A stretch of DNA of 64,000 bases from Streptantibioticus rubrisoli. Its GTDB lineage: Bacteria > Actinomycetota > Actinomycetes > Streptomycetales > Streptomycetaceae. The stretch is taken from the NCBI RefSeq assembly GCF_024436055.1, contig NZ_JANFNH010000005.1, positions 209,796-273,795 on the forward strand. The letters run 5' to 3'. Position 1 is the first letter of the stretch. Every line of letters starts with the position of its first letter. The notes under the pieces are model-generated. The model was given only the letters and a program-made list of their open reading frames with translations, did no database searches and was not told the origin of the DNA. Of the stretch, positions 34,216-43,949 are shown piece after piece. Made by a program: the position numbers and the translations under genes.

Positions 34216-35346
34216 TCACCCCGCGTGTGCGGCGAGCAACGCCCCAAGCCGCTCCTCATGGGCCGCCGCGGGGCCGAGCGCCAGCTCAAGCGTCTTGGCC
34301 CAGGCGTGGTACCGGTGCAACGCGTAGTCCGTGTCGGCGCCGAAGCCGCCGTGCAGATGCTGTGCGGTCTGCACCACCCGGCGCATGCCCTCCGAGGCCC
34401 AGATCTTGGCGACCGACACATCGGCGGTGACCGGCAGCGGGCCCGCGGTGCCGGTGCTCAACCGCCAGGCGGCCTGCCAGAGGGTGACCTCCATCGCACG
34501 GGTGTCGATGTAGCGGTCCGCGGCCTGGACGGCAACCGCCTGGAAGGTGGCGAGCGGATGCCCGAACTGCTCGCGCTTGCTGGTGTACTCACTGGTCATG
34601 GCGATCACCTGGGTGGCCAGCCCGAGCGCCAGCGCACAGGTGCCGGTGGCCAGCAGATCGCGCAGCCACTCCCAGGCCCCGGCAGCGGTCACCATGTCAC
34701 CGACCGGAATCCGCACCGCGTCCAGCCGCAGCCGAGCGCACCGCTCACCGTTGGTGGACACCTGGTCGTCCAGGGCCACCCCCTCGTGCGCCCGGGGCAC
34801 CACGGCGATCACCGTACGGTCGGCGCTGGTACGGGCCGGGACCAGTAGCCGATCGGCCTGCTGCGCCCAGGGCACGGCCGTCTGCACCCCGTCCAGCAGC
34901 CATGCGCCGTTCGACTCCCGTGCGGTCACGGCGGCTTCGGCCGGTTCATGCCCGGTACGGCCGCTGGCGGCGACGGTGAGCACGGTCTCGCCGCGCCCGA
35001 TGGCGGGCAGCAGCCGCGTCGTCAACTCGCCCTCGCCATAGGCCTGGACCGCCAGCGCGGCCGCGCAGGTCTCCAGCAGCGGGACGCGGGCCAGTACCCG
35101 CCCGGCCTCGCGCAGCACCAGGCACAGCGCGATCGGGTCCAGCCCGGCACCGCCGTGCTCGGGGTCGAGCACCAGGCCCAGCAGATCGGCGTCGGCGAGC
35201 CGGTGCCACAGCGTACGGTCGAAGTCGGCGGCGACCGCGCCCGGCGTCAGCGACGGACTGGGTACCGCGTCGGGCGCAACCGAAGAGAAGACCGCGCGCG
35301 CCGCCTCCACGGCGGCCTGCTGCTCCTCGCTGAAGCTGAAGTCCAC
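34216..35346 (-). CDS. Acyl-CoA dehydrogenase
   Basis: 376 residues from GTG 35346 (GGGAGGG 7 bases upstream). N-terminal helical domain DFSFSEEQQAAVEAARAVFS, then the beta domain and the C-terminal four-helix bundle with SEGMRRVVQTAQHLHGGFGA. The usual catalytic glutamate is not obvious. The chain resembles the smaller acyl-CoA dehydrogenases of actinobacterial sterol or branched-chain catabolism (FadE28/FadE29 type), which work as heterodimers. A KstR-like palindrome lies 49 bases upstream of the start. It is 100 bases downstream of the paaE stop and read the same way, so it may be partly cotranscribed. Confidence 0.88.
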   Translation of the reverse strand: MDFSFSEEQQAAVEAARAVFSSVAPDAVPSPSLTPGAVAADFDRTLWHRLADADLLGLVLDPEHGGAGLDPIALCLVLREAGRVLARVPLLETCAAALAVQAYGEGELTTRLLPAIGRGETVLTVAASGRTGHEPAEAAVTARESNGAWLLDGVQTAVPWAQQADRLLVPARTSADRTVIAVVPRAHEGVALDDQVSTNGERCARLRLDAVRIPVGDMVTAAGAWEWLRDLLATGTCALALGLATQVIAMTSEYTSKREQFGHPLATFQAVAVQAADRYIDTRAMEVTLWQAAWRLSTGTAGPLPVTADVSVAKIWASEGMRRVVQTAQHLHGGFGADTDYALHRYHAWAKTLELALGPAAAHEERLGALLAAHAG

Positions 35347-35394
35347 TGCTCGTCCCTCCCGCCACCGCATCCACTTGCTGACTGGGCGTCAGGT

Positions 35395-35408
35395 TAGAAC
35401 AGGTTCTA
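35395..35408. promoter_or_regulatory. KstR-like palindrome upstream of acyl-CoA dehydrogenase
   Basis: TAGAACAGGTTCTA is a 14-bp palindrome except for its two middle bases. It matches the TNNAACNNGTTNNA consensus known for the sterol regulator KstR. Its position, 49-62 bases before the acyl-CoA dehydrogenase start, suits an operator. Confidence 0.55.
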
Positions 35409-35464
35409 CGAACTGAACAGGCCGCTGGCGCCGTGGAGTTGGCGCCCGCAGGCAGGCTGGCCCT

Positions 35465-36565
35465 TTACGCGTCGAAGTCCACCGCAACGCGCTCGGTGAC
35501 CGGATGCGACTGGCAGGCCAGCACATACCCGGCCGCCAACTCATCGGGCTCCAAGGCGAAGTTGCGGTCCATCCGCACCTCACCCTCGACCAACCGCACC
35601 CTGCACGTACCGCACACCCCTCCCTTGCACGCATACGGCGCGTCCGCGCGGTTGCGCAGCACCGTCTCCAGCACCGACTCCCCCTCCCGCGCGGGCCAGC
35701 TCCCGGCGCGCCCGTCCAACGTCGCGCTGACCGTGGCGCCGGTGGCGTCTCCAGCTCGGGCGGGGGCCTTCGCCGAGCCCTCGTCCACGTGGAAGATCTC
35801 CTGGTGGATCCGCGCCCGCTCCACCCCGAGGGCCCGCAACGCCCGCTCGGCATCCTCGACCAGCCCGTACGGCCCGCACAGGAACCAGCCGTCCACGCTC
35901 TGCGGCCGCAGCAGCGCGGGCAGCAGCCCGGTCAGCCGCTCCTGGTCGAGACGGCCCGAGGGCAGCCCCGCCTGCTGCTCCTCCCGGGAGAGCACATGGA
36001 CGAGCTGGAGCCGGTCCGGATAGCGGTCCTTGAGGTCGGCCACCTCCTCCAGGAACATCGTCGAGGCCGCGGTCCGGTCGCTGCGTATCAGGCAGAAACG
36101 CGCCTCGGGCTGCCGCTGAAGGACCGTCGCGACGATCGACAGCACCGGGGTGATGCCACTGCCGCCCACGATGGCCGCGTAGTGCCCGGGACCGGACAGC
36201 GGCAGCGCGTGCCCGAACCGCCCGGCGGGGGTCATCACCTCCAGCGTCTCGCCCGCCAGCAACTCCTTGAGCGCGTACGTGGAGAACTCGCCGCCTTCCA
36301 CCAGCCGCACCGCGACCCGCAGCCGCCGCGGTCCCTCCGACCCGGGAGCCGGTGCCGGATCGCATACCGAGTAAGTGCGGCGTATCTCCCCGCCGTTGGC
36401 GTACCGCCGCAGCGCGATGTGCTGGCCCGGTGCGAACCGGTAGGCGTCACGCAGCTCGGCGGGCACCTCGAAGGTGAGCGCCACCGCGTCCTCGGTGAGC
36501 CGCTCGACGTCCGCCACCCGCAGCGGATGGAACGCACCGTGCCGAGCGACCGAACCGGCCACCAT
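35465..36565 (-). CDS. paaE: Phenylacetyl-CoA epoxidase reductase PaaE
   Basis: 366 residues. FAD-binding ferredoxin-reductase domain (RRTYSVCDP near 65), NAD-binding domain (GGSGITPVLSI), and a C-terminal plant-type [2Fe-2S] ferredoxin with CKGGVCGTC and the fourth cysteine in LACQSHPV. It passes electrons from NADPH to the diiron centre of PaaA. It is the last gene of paaABCDE; its start overlaps the paaD stop by 1 base. Confidence 0.96.
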   Translation of the reverse strand: MVAGSVARHGAFHPLRVADVERLTEDAVALTFEVPAELRDAYRFAPGQHIALRRYANGGEIRRTYSVCDPAPAPGSEGPRRLRVAVRLVEGGEFSTYALKELLAGETLEVMTPAGRFGHALPLSGPGHYAAIVGGSGITPVLSIVATVLQRQPEARFCLIRSDRTAASTMFLEEVADLKDRYPDRLQLVHVLSREEQQAGLPSGRLDQERLTGLLPALLRPQSVDGWFLCGPYGLVEDAERALRALGVERARIHQEIFHVDEGSAKAPARAGDATGATVSATLDGRAGSWPAREGESVLETVLRNRADAPYACKGGVCGTCRVRLVEGEVRMDRNFALEPDELAAGYVLACQSHPVTERVAVDFDA

Positions 36566-37056
36566 CAGAACTCCTTGAAGTGGTCGAAGGGTTCACCGCA
36601 CGACTCGCACCGCCGCAGTGCCTTGCAGGCCGTGGACGAGAAGCGGTTCAGCAGCGTGGTGTCCAGCGAGCCGCAGTGCGGACAGCGCACCGACAGCGTC
36701 AGCGGCACCGGCCCGCCCGCCGTGGTCGGCCGGGGCGGCGCTATGCCGAACTCCGCCAGTTTGCGCCGCCCTTCGGCGCTGATCGCGTCGCTGCTCCACG
36801 GCGGCGACAGCACGGTCCGTACCGACACCTCTGCCATGCCCTGCGCCTTGAGCCGCTCGGTGATGTCGGCCGCCATCGCCTCCACCGCCGGGCAGCCGGT
36901 GTAGGTCGGGGTCAGCTCGACCTCCACCCGGCCCGGGCCGGTGACCCTCAGCCCGCGCAGCACGCCCAGTTCGTCCAAGGTGAGCACCGGCAGTTCGGGG
37001 TCGGGGACGCTGCCCGCGATCCGCCGTAGCTCGTCCTCCAGCACCGTGGTCACCAT
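36565..37056 (-). CDS. paaD: Phenylacetyl-CoA epoxidase assembly protein PaaD
   Basis: 163 residues from ATG 37056. The N-terminal MIP18/DUF59 domain (VPDPELPVLTLDELGVLRGL, TYTGCPAVEAM) is followed by a zinc-ribbon tail with CPHCGS and CESCGEPFDHFKEF. It matures the metal cofactor of the Paa oxygenase. It overlaps paaC by 7 bases and paaE by 1. Confidence 0.95.
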   Translation of the reverse strand: MVTTVLEDELRRIAGSVPDPELPVLTLDELGVLRGLRVTGPGRVEVELTPTYTGCPAVEAMAADITERLKAQGMAEVSVRTVLSPPWSSDAISAEGRRKLAEFGIAPPRPTTAGGPVPLTLSVRCPHCGSLDTTLLNRFSSTACKALRRCESCGEPFDHFKEF

Positions 37057-37772
37057 GACGCCCCCGGGTGCGCGCGGTGCAGATGCTGCATCTCGGCGAG
37101 CATCCGGCCGAACGGCTCGGTGTGTATCCCCTGCCGTCCGGCACCGGCCGCCCACGGGGTGTGGTCCGGCCCGTCCGGCATGGTCAAGGTCGCCTGTCGT
37201 ATGACGCCGCCGACCACGTCCAGCCAGCGGTCGCGCAGGGCGGCGGGGTCCACCGGCAGCCCCTCCACCGGTGTGAACAGCTCGCCGGTGTACCGCCACA
37301 GGGCGTTGAGCGCGTCCTGCATCCGGGTCCGGCTCTCCGGTGTGCCGTCGCCGAGCCTGAGCGTCCACTGCACCGCGTGGTCCTGGTGGTAGGCCACCTC
37401 CTTGACCGCCCTCGCGGCCAGCGCCGCGAGTTCGCCGTCGGCCGCGGCCAATTCGCCGTACAGCAGGCCCTGGTAGCAGGAGAAGTAGAGCTGGCGGGCG
37501 ATGGTGGCGGCGAAGTCACCGTTCGTCTGCTCCACCAACTGCACGTTGAGAAAGGCGCGTTCCTCCCGGCGGTAGGCCAACTCGTCCTCGTCGCCCACCA
37601 TCGAGTACAGGAAGCGGGCCTGGCCCAGCAGATCCAGCGCTATGTTGGCGAGCGCCACCTCCTCCTCCAGCACCGGCGCGTGCCCGATCCACTCACCCAG
37701 CCGGTGGGAGAGCACCAGCGCGTCATCGGCGAGTGACAGGGCGGCCGTGGTCGGTACGGTCGTGGTGGTCAC
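37050..37772 (-). CDS. paaC: Phenylacetyl-CoA epoxidase structural subunit PaaC
   Basis: 240 residues from GTG 37772, overlapping the paaB stop (GTGA). Ferritin-like helical fold with LSHRLGEWIGHAPVLEEEVA, LANIALDLLGQARFLY and YHQDHAVQWTLRLGDGT. It lacks the diiron ligands of PaaA and serves as a structural partner in the PaaAC heterotetramer. Confidence 0.95.
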   Translation of the reverse strand: MTTTTVPTTAALSLADDALVLSHRLGEWIGHAPVLEEEVALANIALDLLGQARFLYSMVGDEDELAYRREERAFLNVQLVEQTNGDFAATIARQLYFSCYQGLLYGELAAADGELAALAARAVKEVAYHQDHAVQWTLRLGDGTPESRTRMQDALNALWRYTGELFTPVEGLPVDPAALRDRWLDVVGGVIRQATLTMPDGPDHTPWAAGAGRQGIHTEPFGRMLAEMQHLHRAHPGASW

Positions 37773-38058
37773 AGGTGCTTCACCCCCTCCGGGATCGTGT
37801 AGAAGGTCGGGTGGCGGTACGTCTTGTCGGCGGCCGGTTCGAAGAACGGGTCCTTCTCGTCCGGAGACGAGGCGGTGATCGCGGCGGCGGGCACCACCCA
37901 GATCGACACGCCCTCGCCGCGCCGGGTGAACAGGTCGCGGGCGTTGCGCAGCGCCATGGTGGCGTCCGGGGCGTGCAGGCTGCCCGCGTGGCTGTGGCTC
38001 AGCCCGCGCTTGCTGCGCACGAAGACCTCCCACAGCGGCCAGTCGGTGTTCTGCGTGC

Positions 38059-38062
<4 letters not shown>
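37769..38062 (-). CDS. paaB: Phenylacetyl-CoA epoxidase subunit PaaB
   Basis: 97 residues, starts [20 protein letters not shown], the PaaB signature. The family bridges PaaAC units and is required for activity. It overlaps paaA by 4 bases (ATGA) and paaC by 4 bases. Confidence 0.96.
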
Positions 38063-39048
<986 letters not shown>

Positions 39049-39070
39049 TCCAGAAGCCTCCCTGCTCCCG

Positions 39071-39084
39071 ACCGACCGTTCGGT
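39071..39084. promoter_or_regulatory. Palindrome ACCGACCGTTCGGT before paaA
   Basis: ACCGA-CCGT-TCGGT, perfect 5-bp arms. The same arms recur at 43886-43899 and 46773-46786. This is the probable operator of the TetR-family regulator encoded at 45461 (PaaR-type). Confidence 0.75.
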
Positions 39085-39261
39085 TCAATGGTGGATCCGG
39101 CGACGTAGGGTGTCAAGGCTGATCCAGGGCTGTGGAAAAGCCCCACCCCGGGGCCGCACCGCCCTGTGGAAAACCTCTACGGCCTGTCCTCCCGGCGGCG
39201 GCATGAGTACCGTTCCGGTGCGAACGGCCGGAACGAAGAGACCGACGAGACGGGGAACGAC

Positions 39262-40041
39262 ATGGAGCCACCCGAGGACAGGGCGGCGGACGAGAAAGCG
39301 GCGAGCAGCCCACCCGACACCGTGGGCACCCCGGCCTCCGGCGCCGCCGGAACCGCCCCGGCCGACACGGGTGGCGCGGACGGCGCGGCGGGGACCGAGG
39401 AAGCCGCCGACGAACTGGGCGGAATATCCCGCCTGTCGGTGCCCTCGCGGATCGTGGTCGCCCTCGCCGTGGCGGCCGTCACCGTGGGCGCCGCCGTCCA
39501 CCTCGCGATGGTCTTCCTGCACGTAGCCCCGACGAACACCGTCTCCCAGAAGTACGCCCGGACGATCGGCGACTACGTCTATCCGGAGTTCGAACAGAAC
39601 TGGAAGCTGTTCGCGCCCAACCCGCTCCAGGAGAACAGCGACGTCCAGGCGCGCGCCGAAGTGCGCAAACCGGACGGCACCACCGCCACCACCGGCTGGG
39701 TCGACCTGACCGCGATGGACATCGCGCGGATACTCCACAACCCGATCCCCAGCCACACCGAGCAGAACGAACTGCGCCGCGCCTGGTCCTTCTACACCGA
39801 CACGCACGACGACCAGAACCGCTCCAACGGGCTGCGCGGTGATCTCGCCCAGTCCTACGTCCTGCGGATCGTGGCGCACCGCTTCGGCCCGCACCTCAAC
39901 GGCGGCGACGTCCAGCGCATCCAGGTGCGCTCGGCGACCACGGCGGTGGGCGCCCCGCCGTGGAGCACGGAGAAGATCGACACCCGGACCTACTACCGCA
40001 CCCTTCCGTGGTGGGCCGTAAGCCCCGAGGACTTCGCGTGA
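39262..40041 (+). CDS. DUF5819 family membrane protein
   Basis: 259 residues from ATG 39262 (ACGGGGAACGAC upstream); longer starts are possible but add unlikely sequence. An acidic Ala/Gly-rich cytoplasmic head of about 55 residues is followed by one membrane span (IVVALAVAAVTVGAAVHLAM) and an external domain with FEQNWKLFAPNPLQENSD, the DUF5819 hallmark. It ends in YYRTLPWWAVSPEDFA. The stop overlaps the next start by 4 bases, so this and the HTTM protein are translationally coupled. Role unknown; see the finding on the pair. Confidence 0.88.
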   Translation: MEPPEDRAADEKAASSPPDTVGTPASGAAGTAPADTGGADGAAGTEEAADELGGISRLSVPSRIVVALAVAAVTVGAAVHLAMVFLHVAPTNTVSQKYARTIGDYVYPEFEQNWKLFAPNPLQENSDVQARAEVRKPDGTTATTGWVDLTAMDIARILHNPIPSHTEQNELRRAWSFYTDTHDDQNRSNGLRGDLAQSYVLRIVAHRFGPHLNGGDVQRIQVRSATTAVGAPPWSTEKIDTRTYYRTLPWWAVSPEDFA

Positions 40042-41291
40042 CCGACCAGCCCACCGCCACCCCCCGCTCCGCCACCGGCCCCGCCGCGCCGGTCCCCTCG
40101 CCGTTCGTCGGACTGCTGCGCGGCGTCGACCGCGCGGTCGCCCGTGGCCTGGCCAGGATCACCGGCAGCGCCGTCGCGCCCTACCAGTCCGCGGTCATCC
40201 GCATCGGCTTCTCACTGACCTGGCTGCTGTTCCTGCTGCGTGAATGGCCGCACCGCGACGAGCTCTACGGGCCGGGCAGCCCGTGGAGTTGGAACATGGC
40301 GCGCTCCCTGATCGCCACCAACCACGCCTTCACCGCACTGATGTGGTCCGACAGCGGGGTGTGGTTCGAGGTCGTCTACGCCGTCGCCATCGCGGCCAGC
40401 GTCATGCTGCTGCTCGGCTGGCGCACCCGCACCGCGTCACTGCTGTTCATGGTCGGTGTGCTGGCGTTGCAGAACCGCAGCGTGTTCGTGGGCGACGGCG
40501 GCGACAACGTCCTGCACATCATGGCCATCTACCTGGCGTTCACCCGCTGCGGACAGGTCTGGTCACTGGACAGCCGACGGTCCCGCCGCACCGCCGACTC
40601 CGGCGCGCCCGGCCGCGATCCGGTGGGCATCGCCCTGTGGATCTGCTCCGCCGTCGTGCTGGCCTGGGTCACCGCGGTCGGCGACCTCAGCGGCTTGTGG
40701 ACCGCCGCGCTGTGGACGGCGATGGCGACGCAGGCCGCCTGGTGGCTGGTGCGCCGCCACGCCCCCGGTGAGCCGCGCACCGTTCTCGACATGATCGGCA
40801 ACCTGGTGCACGCCGGGGCGATGCTGGTCATCGTCGTCGAGGTGTGCCTGGTCTACGCGACGGCTGGCTGGTACAAGATCCAGGGCTCGCGCTGGGAGGA
40901 CGGCACGGCCCTGTACTACCCGCTGCACCTCAACGACTTCACCCCCTGGCCCGCGCTCTCCCACGCGCTCGCGGGCAACGGCCTGATGGTGATGCTGATC
41001 AGCTACGGCACGGTGATCGTGCAGGTCGCCTTCCCCTTCACGCTGTTCAACCGCCGGGTGAAGAACGTGCTGCTCGCCCTGATGATGTGCGAGCACGCCG
41101 GAATCGCGGTGATCCTGGGGCTGCCGTTCTTCTCCCTGGCGATGATCGCGGCGGACGCGGTCTTCCTGCCCACCGGGTTCCTGCGCTGGCTCGGCGACCG
41201 CCTCGTCCGGCTGCTGCGCCCGGCCCGCGCGGCGGTCATCCCCCGGCAGCGTTCCGCGGACGAGCCGTCGAGGTCCACGCTGGTGGGATAG
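40038..41291 (+). CDS. HTTM-domain (VKGC-like) membrane protein
   Basis: 417 residues from GTG 40038 (GTGA overlap). About nine membrane spans begin after a Pro-rich head. The HTTM domain has YQSAVIRIGFSLTWLLFLL, WPHRDELYGPGSPWSW, LGWRTRTASLLFMVGV and GDGGDNVLHIMAIYLAF. Later KIQGSRWEDGTALYYPLHL and EHAGIAVILGLPFFSLAM are conserved. The domain is named for its resemblance to vitamin-K-dependent gamma-carboxylase. Bacterial members are uncharacterised, so I do not assign carboxylase activity. It is paired with DUF5819. Confidence 0.9.
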   Translation: MTDQPTATPRSATGPAAPVPSPFVGLLRGVDRAVARGLARITGSAVAPYQSAVIRIGFSLTWLLFLLREWPHRDELYGPGSPWSWNMARSLIATNHAFTALMWSDSGVWFEVVYAVAIAASVMLLLGWRTRTASLLFMVGVLALQNRSVFVGDGGDNVLHIMAIYLAFTRCGQVWSLDSRRSRRTADSGAPGRDPVGIALWICSAVVLAWVTAVGDLSGLWTAALWTAMATQAAWWLVRRHAPGEPRTVLDMIGNLVHAGAMLVIVVEVCLVYATAGWYKIQGSRWEDGTALYYPLHLNDFTPWPALSHALAGNGLMVMLISYGTVIVQVAFPFTLFNRRVKNVLLALMMCEHAGIAVILGLPFFSLAMIAADAVFLPTGFLRWLGDRLVRLLRPARAAVIPRQRSADEPSRSTLVG

Positions 41292-41303
41292 CCGACCGGG
41301 GGA

Positions 41304-42068
41304 CTACCCGTGCCGCGTCGTCGAGCGCCAGTGGTACAGGCCCATGGCGACGCTGGTCGCGAGGTTGAAGCTGGAGACCTGGGGACGCATCGGAATGGCC
41401 AGCAACTTCGTTGCCTGGGCGCGCAGTTGCTCCGAGACGCCATGGCGCTCCGAGCCGAACGCCAGCAGCGCGTCGTCGGGGATGGTGGTCGAGCGGATGT
41501 CCTCGCCCTCCGGGTCGAGGACGTACAACGGGCCCTGGGGGAGATCGGCGGGGGCCAACCGCTCGACGGCGGTGGCGAAGTGCAGCCCGGCGGAGGCGCG
41601 GACGGCGTTGGGGTGCCACGGGTCGAGGTCGCCGGTGGTGATCACGCCGGTGGCGTCGAACCCGGCGGCGAGCCGGATGACGGCGCCGACGTTGCCGAGG
41701 TTGCGCGGATTGTCCAGCACCACCAGGGGAGTTGGCCTGGGCCGCTGGTTCAGCGTCTCCAGGTTTGAGCGGGTGCTGGGCCGGACCGCCAGGGCGGCCA
41801 CCCCGGTGGGATGGGGTGCCTTGGCGAGCGACTCCCGTAGCACCTCGGCCGGAACCTGCCGGGCGAGCGCGTCAAGGCGGTCGGCGACATCGCCCGCCAG
41901 CTTCTCGGCCAGCGCCCTCAGCGCCGCCTTGTCGCTGGTCAGCACCAGCCGTACGTCGGCGTCGAAGCGCAGCGCGTGCTTCAGCGCGTGGAAGCCGTCC
42001 AGCAGCACGGCTTCGGGGGCGGTGGTGCGCCACTCAAGCGCCGCGGCCATGGCTTCGTCCTCGCTCAT
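41304..42068 (-). CDS. TrmH family (SPOUT) RNA methyltransferase
   Basis: 254 residues. The substrate-binding N-terminal domain (to about 100) is followed by the SpoU knot with NPRNLGNVGAVIRLAAGFDA, FGSERHGVSE and IPMRPQVSSFNLATSVAMGL, the three family motifs. It transfers a methyl group from S-adenosylmethionine to ribose 2'-OH of tRNA or rRNA. It converges on the HTTM gene with 12 bases between stops. Confidence 0.94.
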   Translation of the reverse strand: MSEDEAMAAALEWRTTAPEAVLLDGFHALKHALRFDADVRLVLTSDKAALRALAEKLAGDVADRLDALARQVPAEVLRESLAKAPHPTGVAALAVRPSTRSNLETLNQRPRPTPLVVLDNPRNLGNVGAVIRLAAGFDATGVITTGDLDPWHPNAVRASAGLHFATAVERLAPADLPQGPLYVLDPEGEDIRSTTIPDDALLAFGSERHGVSEQLRAQATKLLAIPMRPQVSSFNLATSVAMGLYHWRSTTRHG

Positions 42069-42138
42069 GGCCTCAGCCTACGGTCCGGCCCGGCGCCCGC
42101 AGGGCGGCCCCGCGTGGGGGCCGCCCTGCCCGGTGCCG

Positions 42139-43830
42139 TCACTGCGGCCTGCGCACCTCCACCGTCCGGAACCGGTTCGCCACGAACGCCCCGTCGCACA
42201 GCGCCGAGTTGGCCGCGGGGTTGCCCCCGGTGCCGTGGAAGTCGGCGAAGGCGGCGGTCTGGTTGACGTACACCCCGCCGGTCAGGTTCAGCGACAGCTG
42301 GGCCAGCTCCTCGGCGCACACCTCCTCGATCGCCCGCTCCACCTGCGGGGAGGTGGTGTAGGCGCCGACCGTCATCGCGCCCTTCTCGCGGATCGTGCGG
42401 CGCAGCAGCGCGAGGGCGTCCGCCGTGGAGTCCACCGCGACGGCGAAGGAGACCGGGCCGAAGCACTCCGACAGACAGGCCCTCTCCGCGTCCGGCTTCG
42501 CCCCGTCGAGCGAGACGATCACCGGGGTGCGCACCACCGCGTCGGGGAACTCCGGATGCGTCACCGTCCGCGAGGCCAGTGCCACCGAGCCGAGCGACGG
42601 CGCGGCCTCAAGCCGCTCCAGCACCTGCGGGTTGACGATCGCGCCCAGCAGCGCGTTGGCCCGGGCATCGTCGCCCAGCAGCCCTTCCACGGCCGCCGCG
42701 AGGTCGGCCACCACCTCGTCGAAGCTCTTGTGCCCGGCGTCTGTGTCGACGCCGTCGCGCGGGATCAGCAGGTTCTGCGGGGTGGTGCACATCTGGCCGC
42801 TGTAGAGCGACAGGGCGAACGCCAGGTTGGAGAGCATGCCGCGGTAGTCGTCGGTGGAGTCGATGACCACCGTGTTCACCCCGGCCTTCTCGGTGAAGAC
42901 CTGGGCTTGCCGGGCGTTGGCCTCCAGCCAGTCGCCGAACGCGGTGGAGCCGGTGTAGTCGATGATCCGGATCTCCGGGCGGACGGCGAGCGTCTTGGCC
43001 AGCCCCTCGTCCGGCCGCTCGGCCGCCAGGCACACCAGGTTCGGGTCGAACCCGGCCTCGGCCAGCACCTCGCGGGCCAGCCGGACGGTGAGCGCCAGCG
43101 GCAGCACGGCGCGCGGGTGCGGCTTGACCAGCACCGGGTTGCCGGTCGCCAGGGAGGCGAACAGGCCAGGGAAGCCGTTCCAGGTGGGGAAGGTGTTGCA
43201 GCCGACGAGCAGGGCGATCCCGCGCGGAACGGCGGTGAACGTGGTCCGCAGCCGCAGCGGGTCGCGCTTGCCCTGCGGCTTGACCCACGCCGCCTCGCCG
43301 GGCACCCGGGTCTGCTCCTCGTAGGCGTAGGCCACCGCCTCCAGGCCGCGGTCCTGGGCGTGCGGCCCGCCCGCCTGGAAGGCCATGGTGAACGCCTGGC
43401 CAGTGGTGTGCATGACCGCGTGCGCGAACTCATGGCTCGCCGCGTTGATCCGAGCCAGCACCTCCAGGCAGACCAGGGCGCGGGCCTCGGCTCCGGCGTC
43501 CCGCCAGCGCGGCATCGCGGCACGCATCGCGGGCAGCAGCGCGTCGACGTCCGGGTGCGGGTAGCTGACCCCCAACTCGATGCCGTACGGGGAGACTTCG
43601 GCGCCCGTCCAGGCGTCGGTGCCGGGCTGTTCCAGGGCGAAGCGCTGCCCCAGCACCGCCTCGAAGGCGGCCTTGCCCTCGGCTGGGCCCAGCCCGTTGC
43701 CGTCGCCGTAGGCCTTCGGGTGTTCCGGGAACGGCGACCAGTACTCACGGGTGCGGATTGCCTGGAGAGCCTTGTCCAAAGTGGCTCGATGCCGTTCGAT
43801 CAACTGTGCGGCGGAAAGCTCTTCGGCCAT
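42139..43830 (-). CDS. paaN: Phenylacetic acid degradation protein PaaN
   Basis: 563 residues. Aldehyde-dehydrogenase fold with the nucleophile in LYSGQMCTTPQNLL and the NAD-binding PRGIALLVGCNTFPTWNGFP. The family is specific to paa clusters and oxidises the ring-opened semialdehyde. It lacks the hotdog hydratase domain of the E. coli PaaZ fusion. It is divergent from paaH, with an operator palindrome and a DnaA-box-like word in the 119-base gap. Confidence 0.93.
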   Translation of the reverse strand: MAEELSAAQLIERHRATLDKALQAIRTREYWSPFPEHPKAYGDGNGLGPAEGKAAFEAVLGQRFALEQPGTDAWTGAEVSPYGIELGVSYPHPDVDALLPAMRAAMPRWRDAGAEARALVCLEVLARINAASHEFAHAVMHTTGQAFTMAFQAGGPHAQDRGLEAVAYAYEEQTRVPGEAAWVKPQGKRDPLRLRTTFTAVPRGIALLVGCNTFPTWNGFPGLFASLATGNPVLVKPHPRAVLPLALTVRLAREVLAEAGFDPNLVCLAAERPDEGLAKTLAVRPEIRIIDYTGSTAFGDWLEANARQAQVFTEKAGVNTVVIDSTDDYRGMLSNLAFALSLYSGQMCTTPQNLLIPRDGVDTDAGHKSFDEVVADLAAAVEGLLGDDARANALLGAIVNPQVLERLEAAPSLGSVALASRTVTHPEFPDAVVRTPVIVSLDGAKPDAERACLSECFGPVSFAVAVDSTADALALLRRTIREKGAMTVGAYTTSPQVERAIEEVCAEELAQLSLNLTGGVYVNQTAAFADFHGTGGNPAANSALCDGAFVANRFRTVEVRRPQ

Positions 43831-43885
43831 GCGGCCACTCCTTGTCGAGCGGGTACGGGCAATATGGTGTGCGAGATCAGTCTTG

Positions 43886-43899
43886 ACCGAATGGTCGGT
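43886..43899. promoter_or_regulatory. Palindrome ACCGAATGGTCGGT, paaN/paaH gap
   Basis: ACCGA-ATGG-TCGGT, with the same 5-bp arms and 4-base spacing as the sites before paaA and the 2-oxoacid dehydrogenase operon. It lies between two divergent starts and can control both. Confidence 0.75.
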
Positions 43900-43949
43900 C
43901 GGGGCAAGAGGGGCTTTCGGTCCTGTGGATAACTCTGGGAGCGGACACG

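Noticed and set aside
41344..43932. An 862-codon plus-strand open frame opposite trmH and paaN
   Set aside because: Both minus-strand genes show complete family motifs and proper starts; the open frame is a GC-content artefact.
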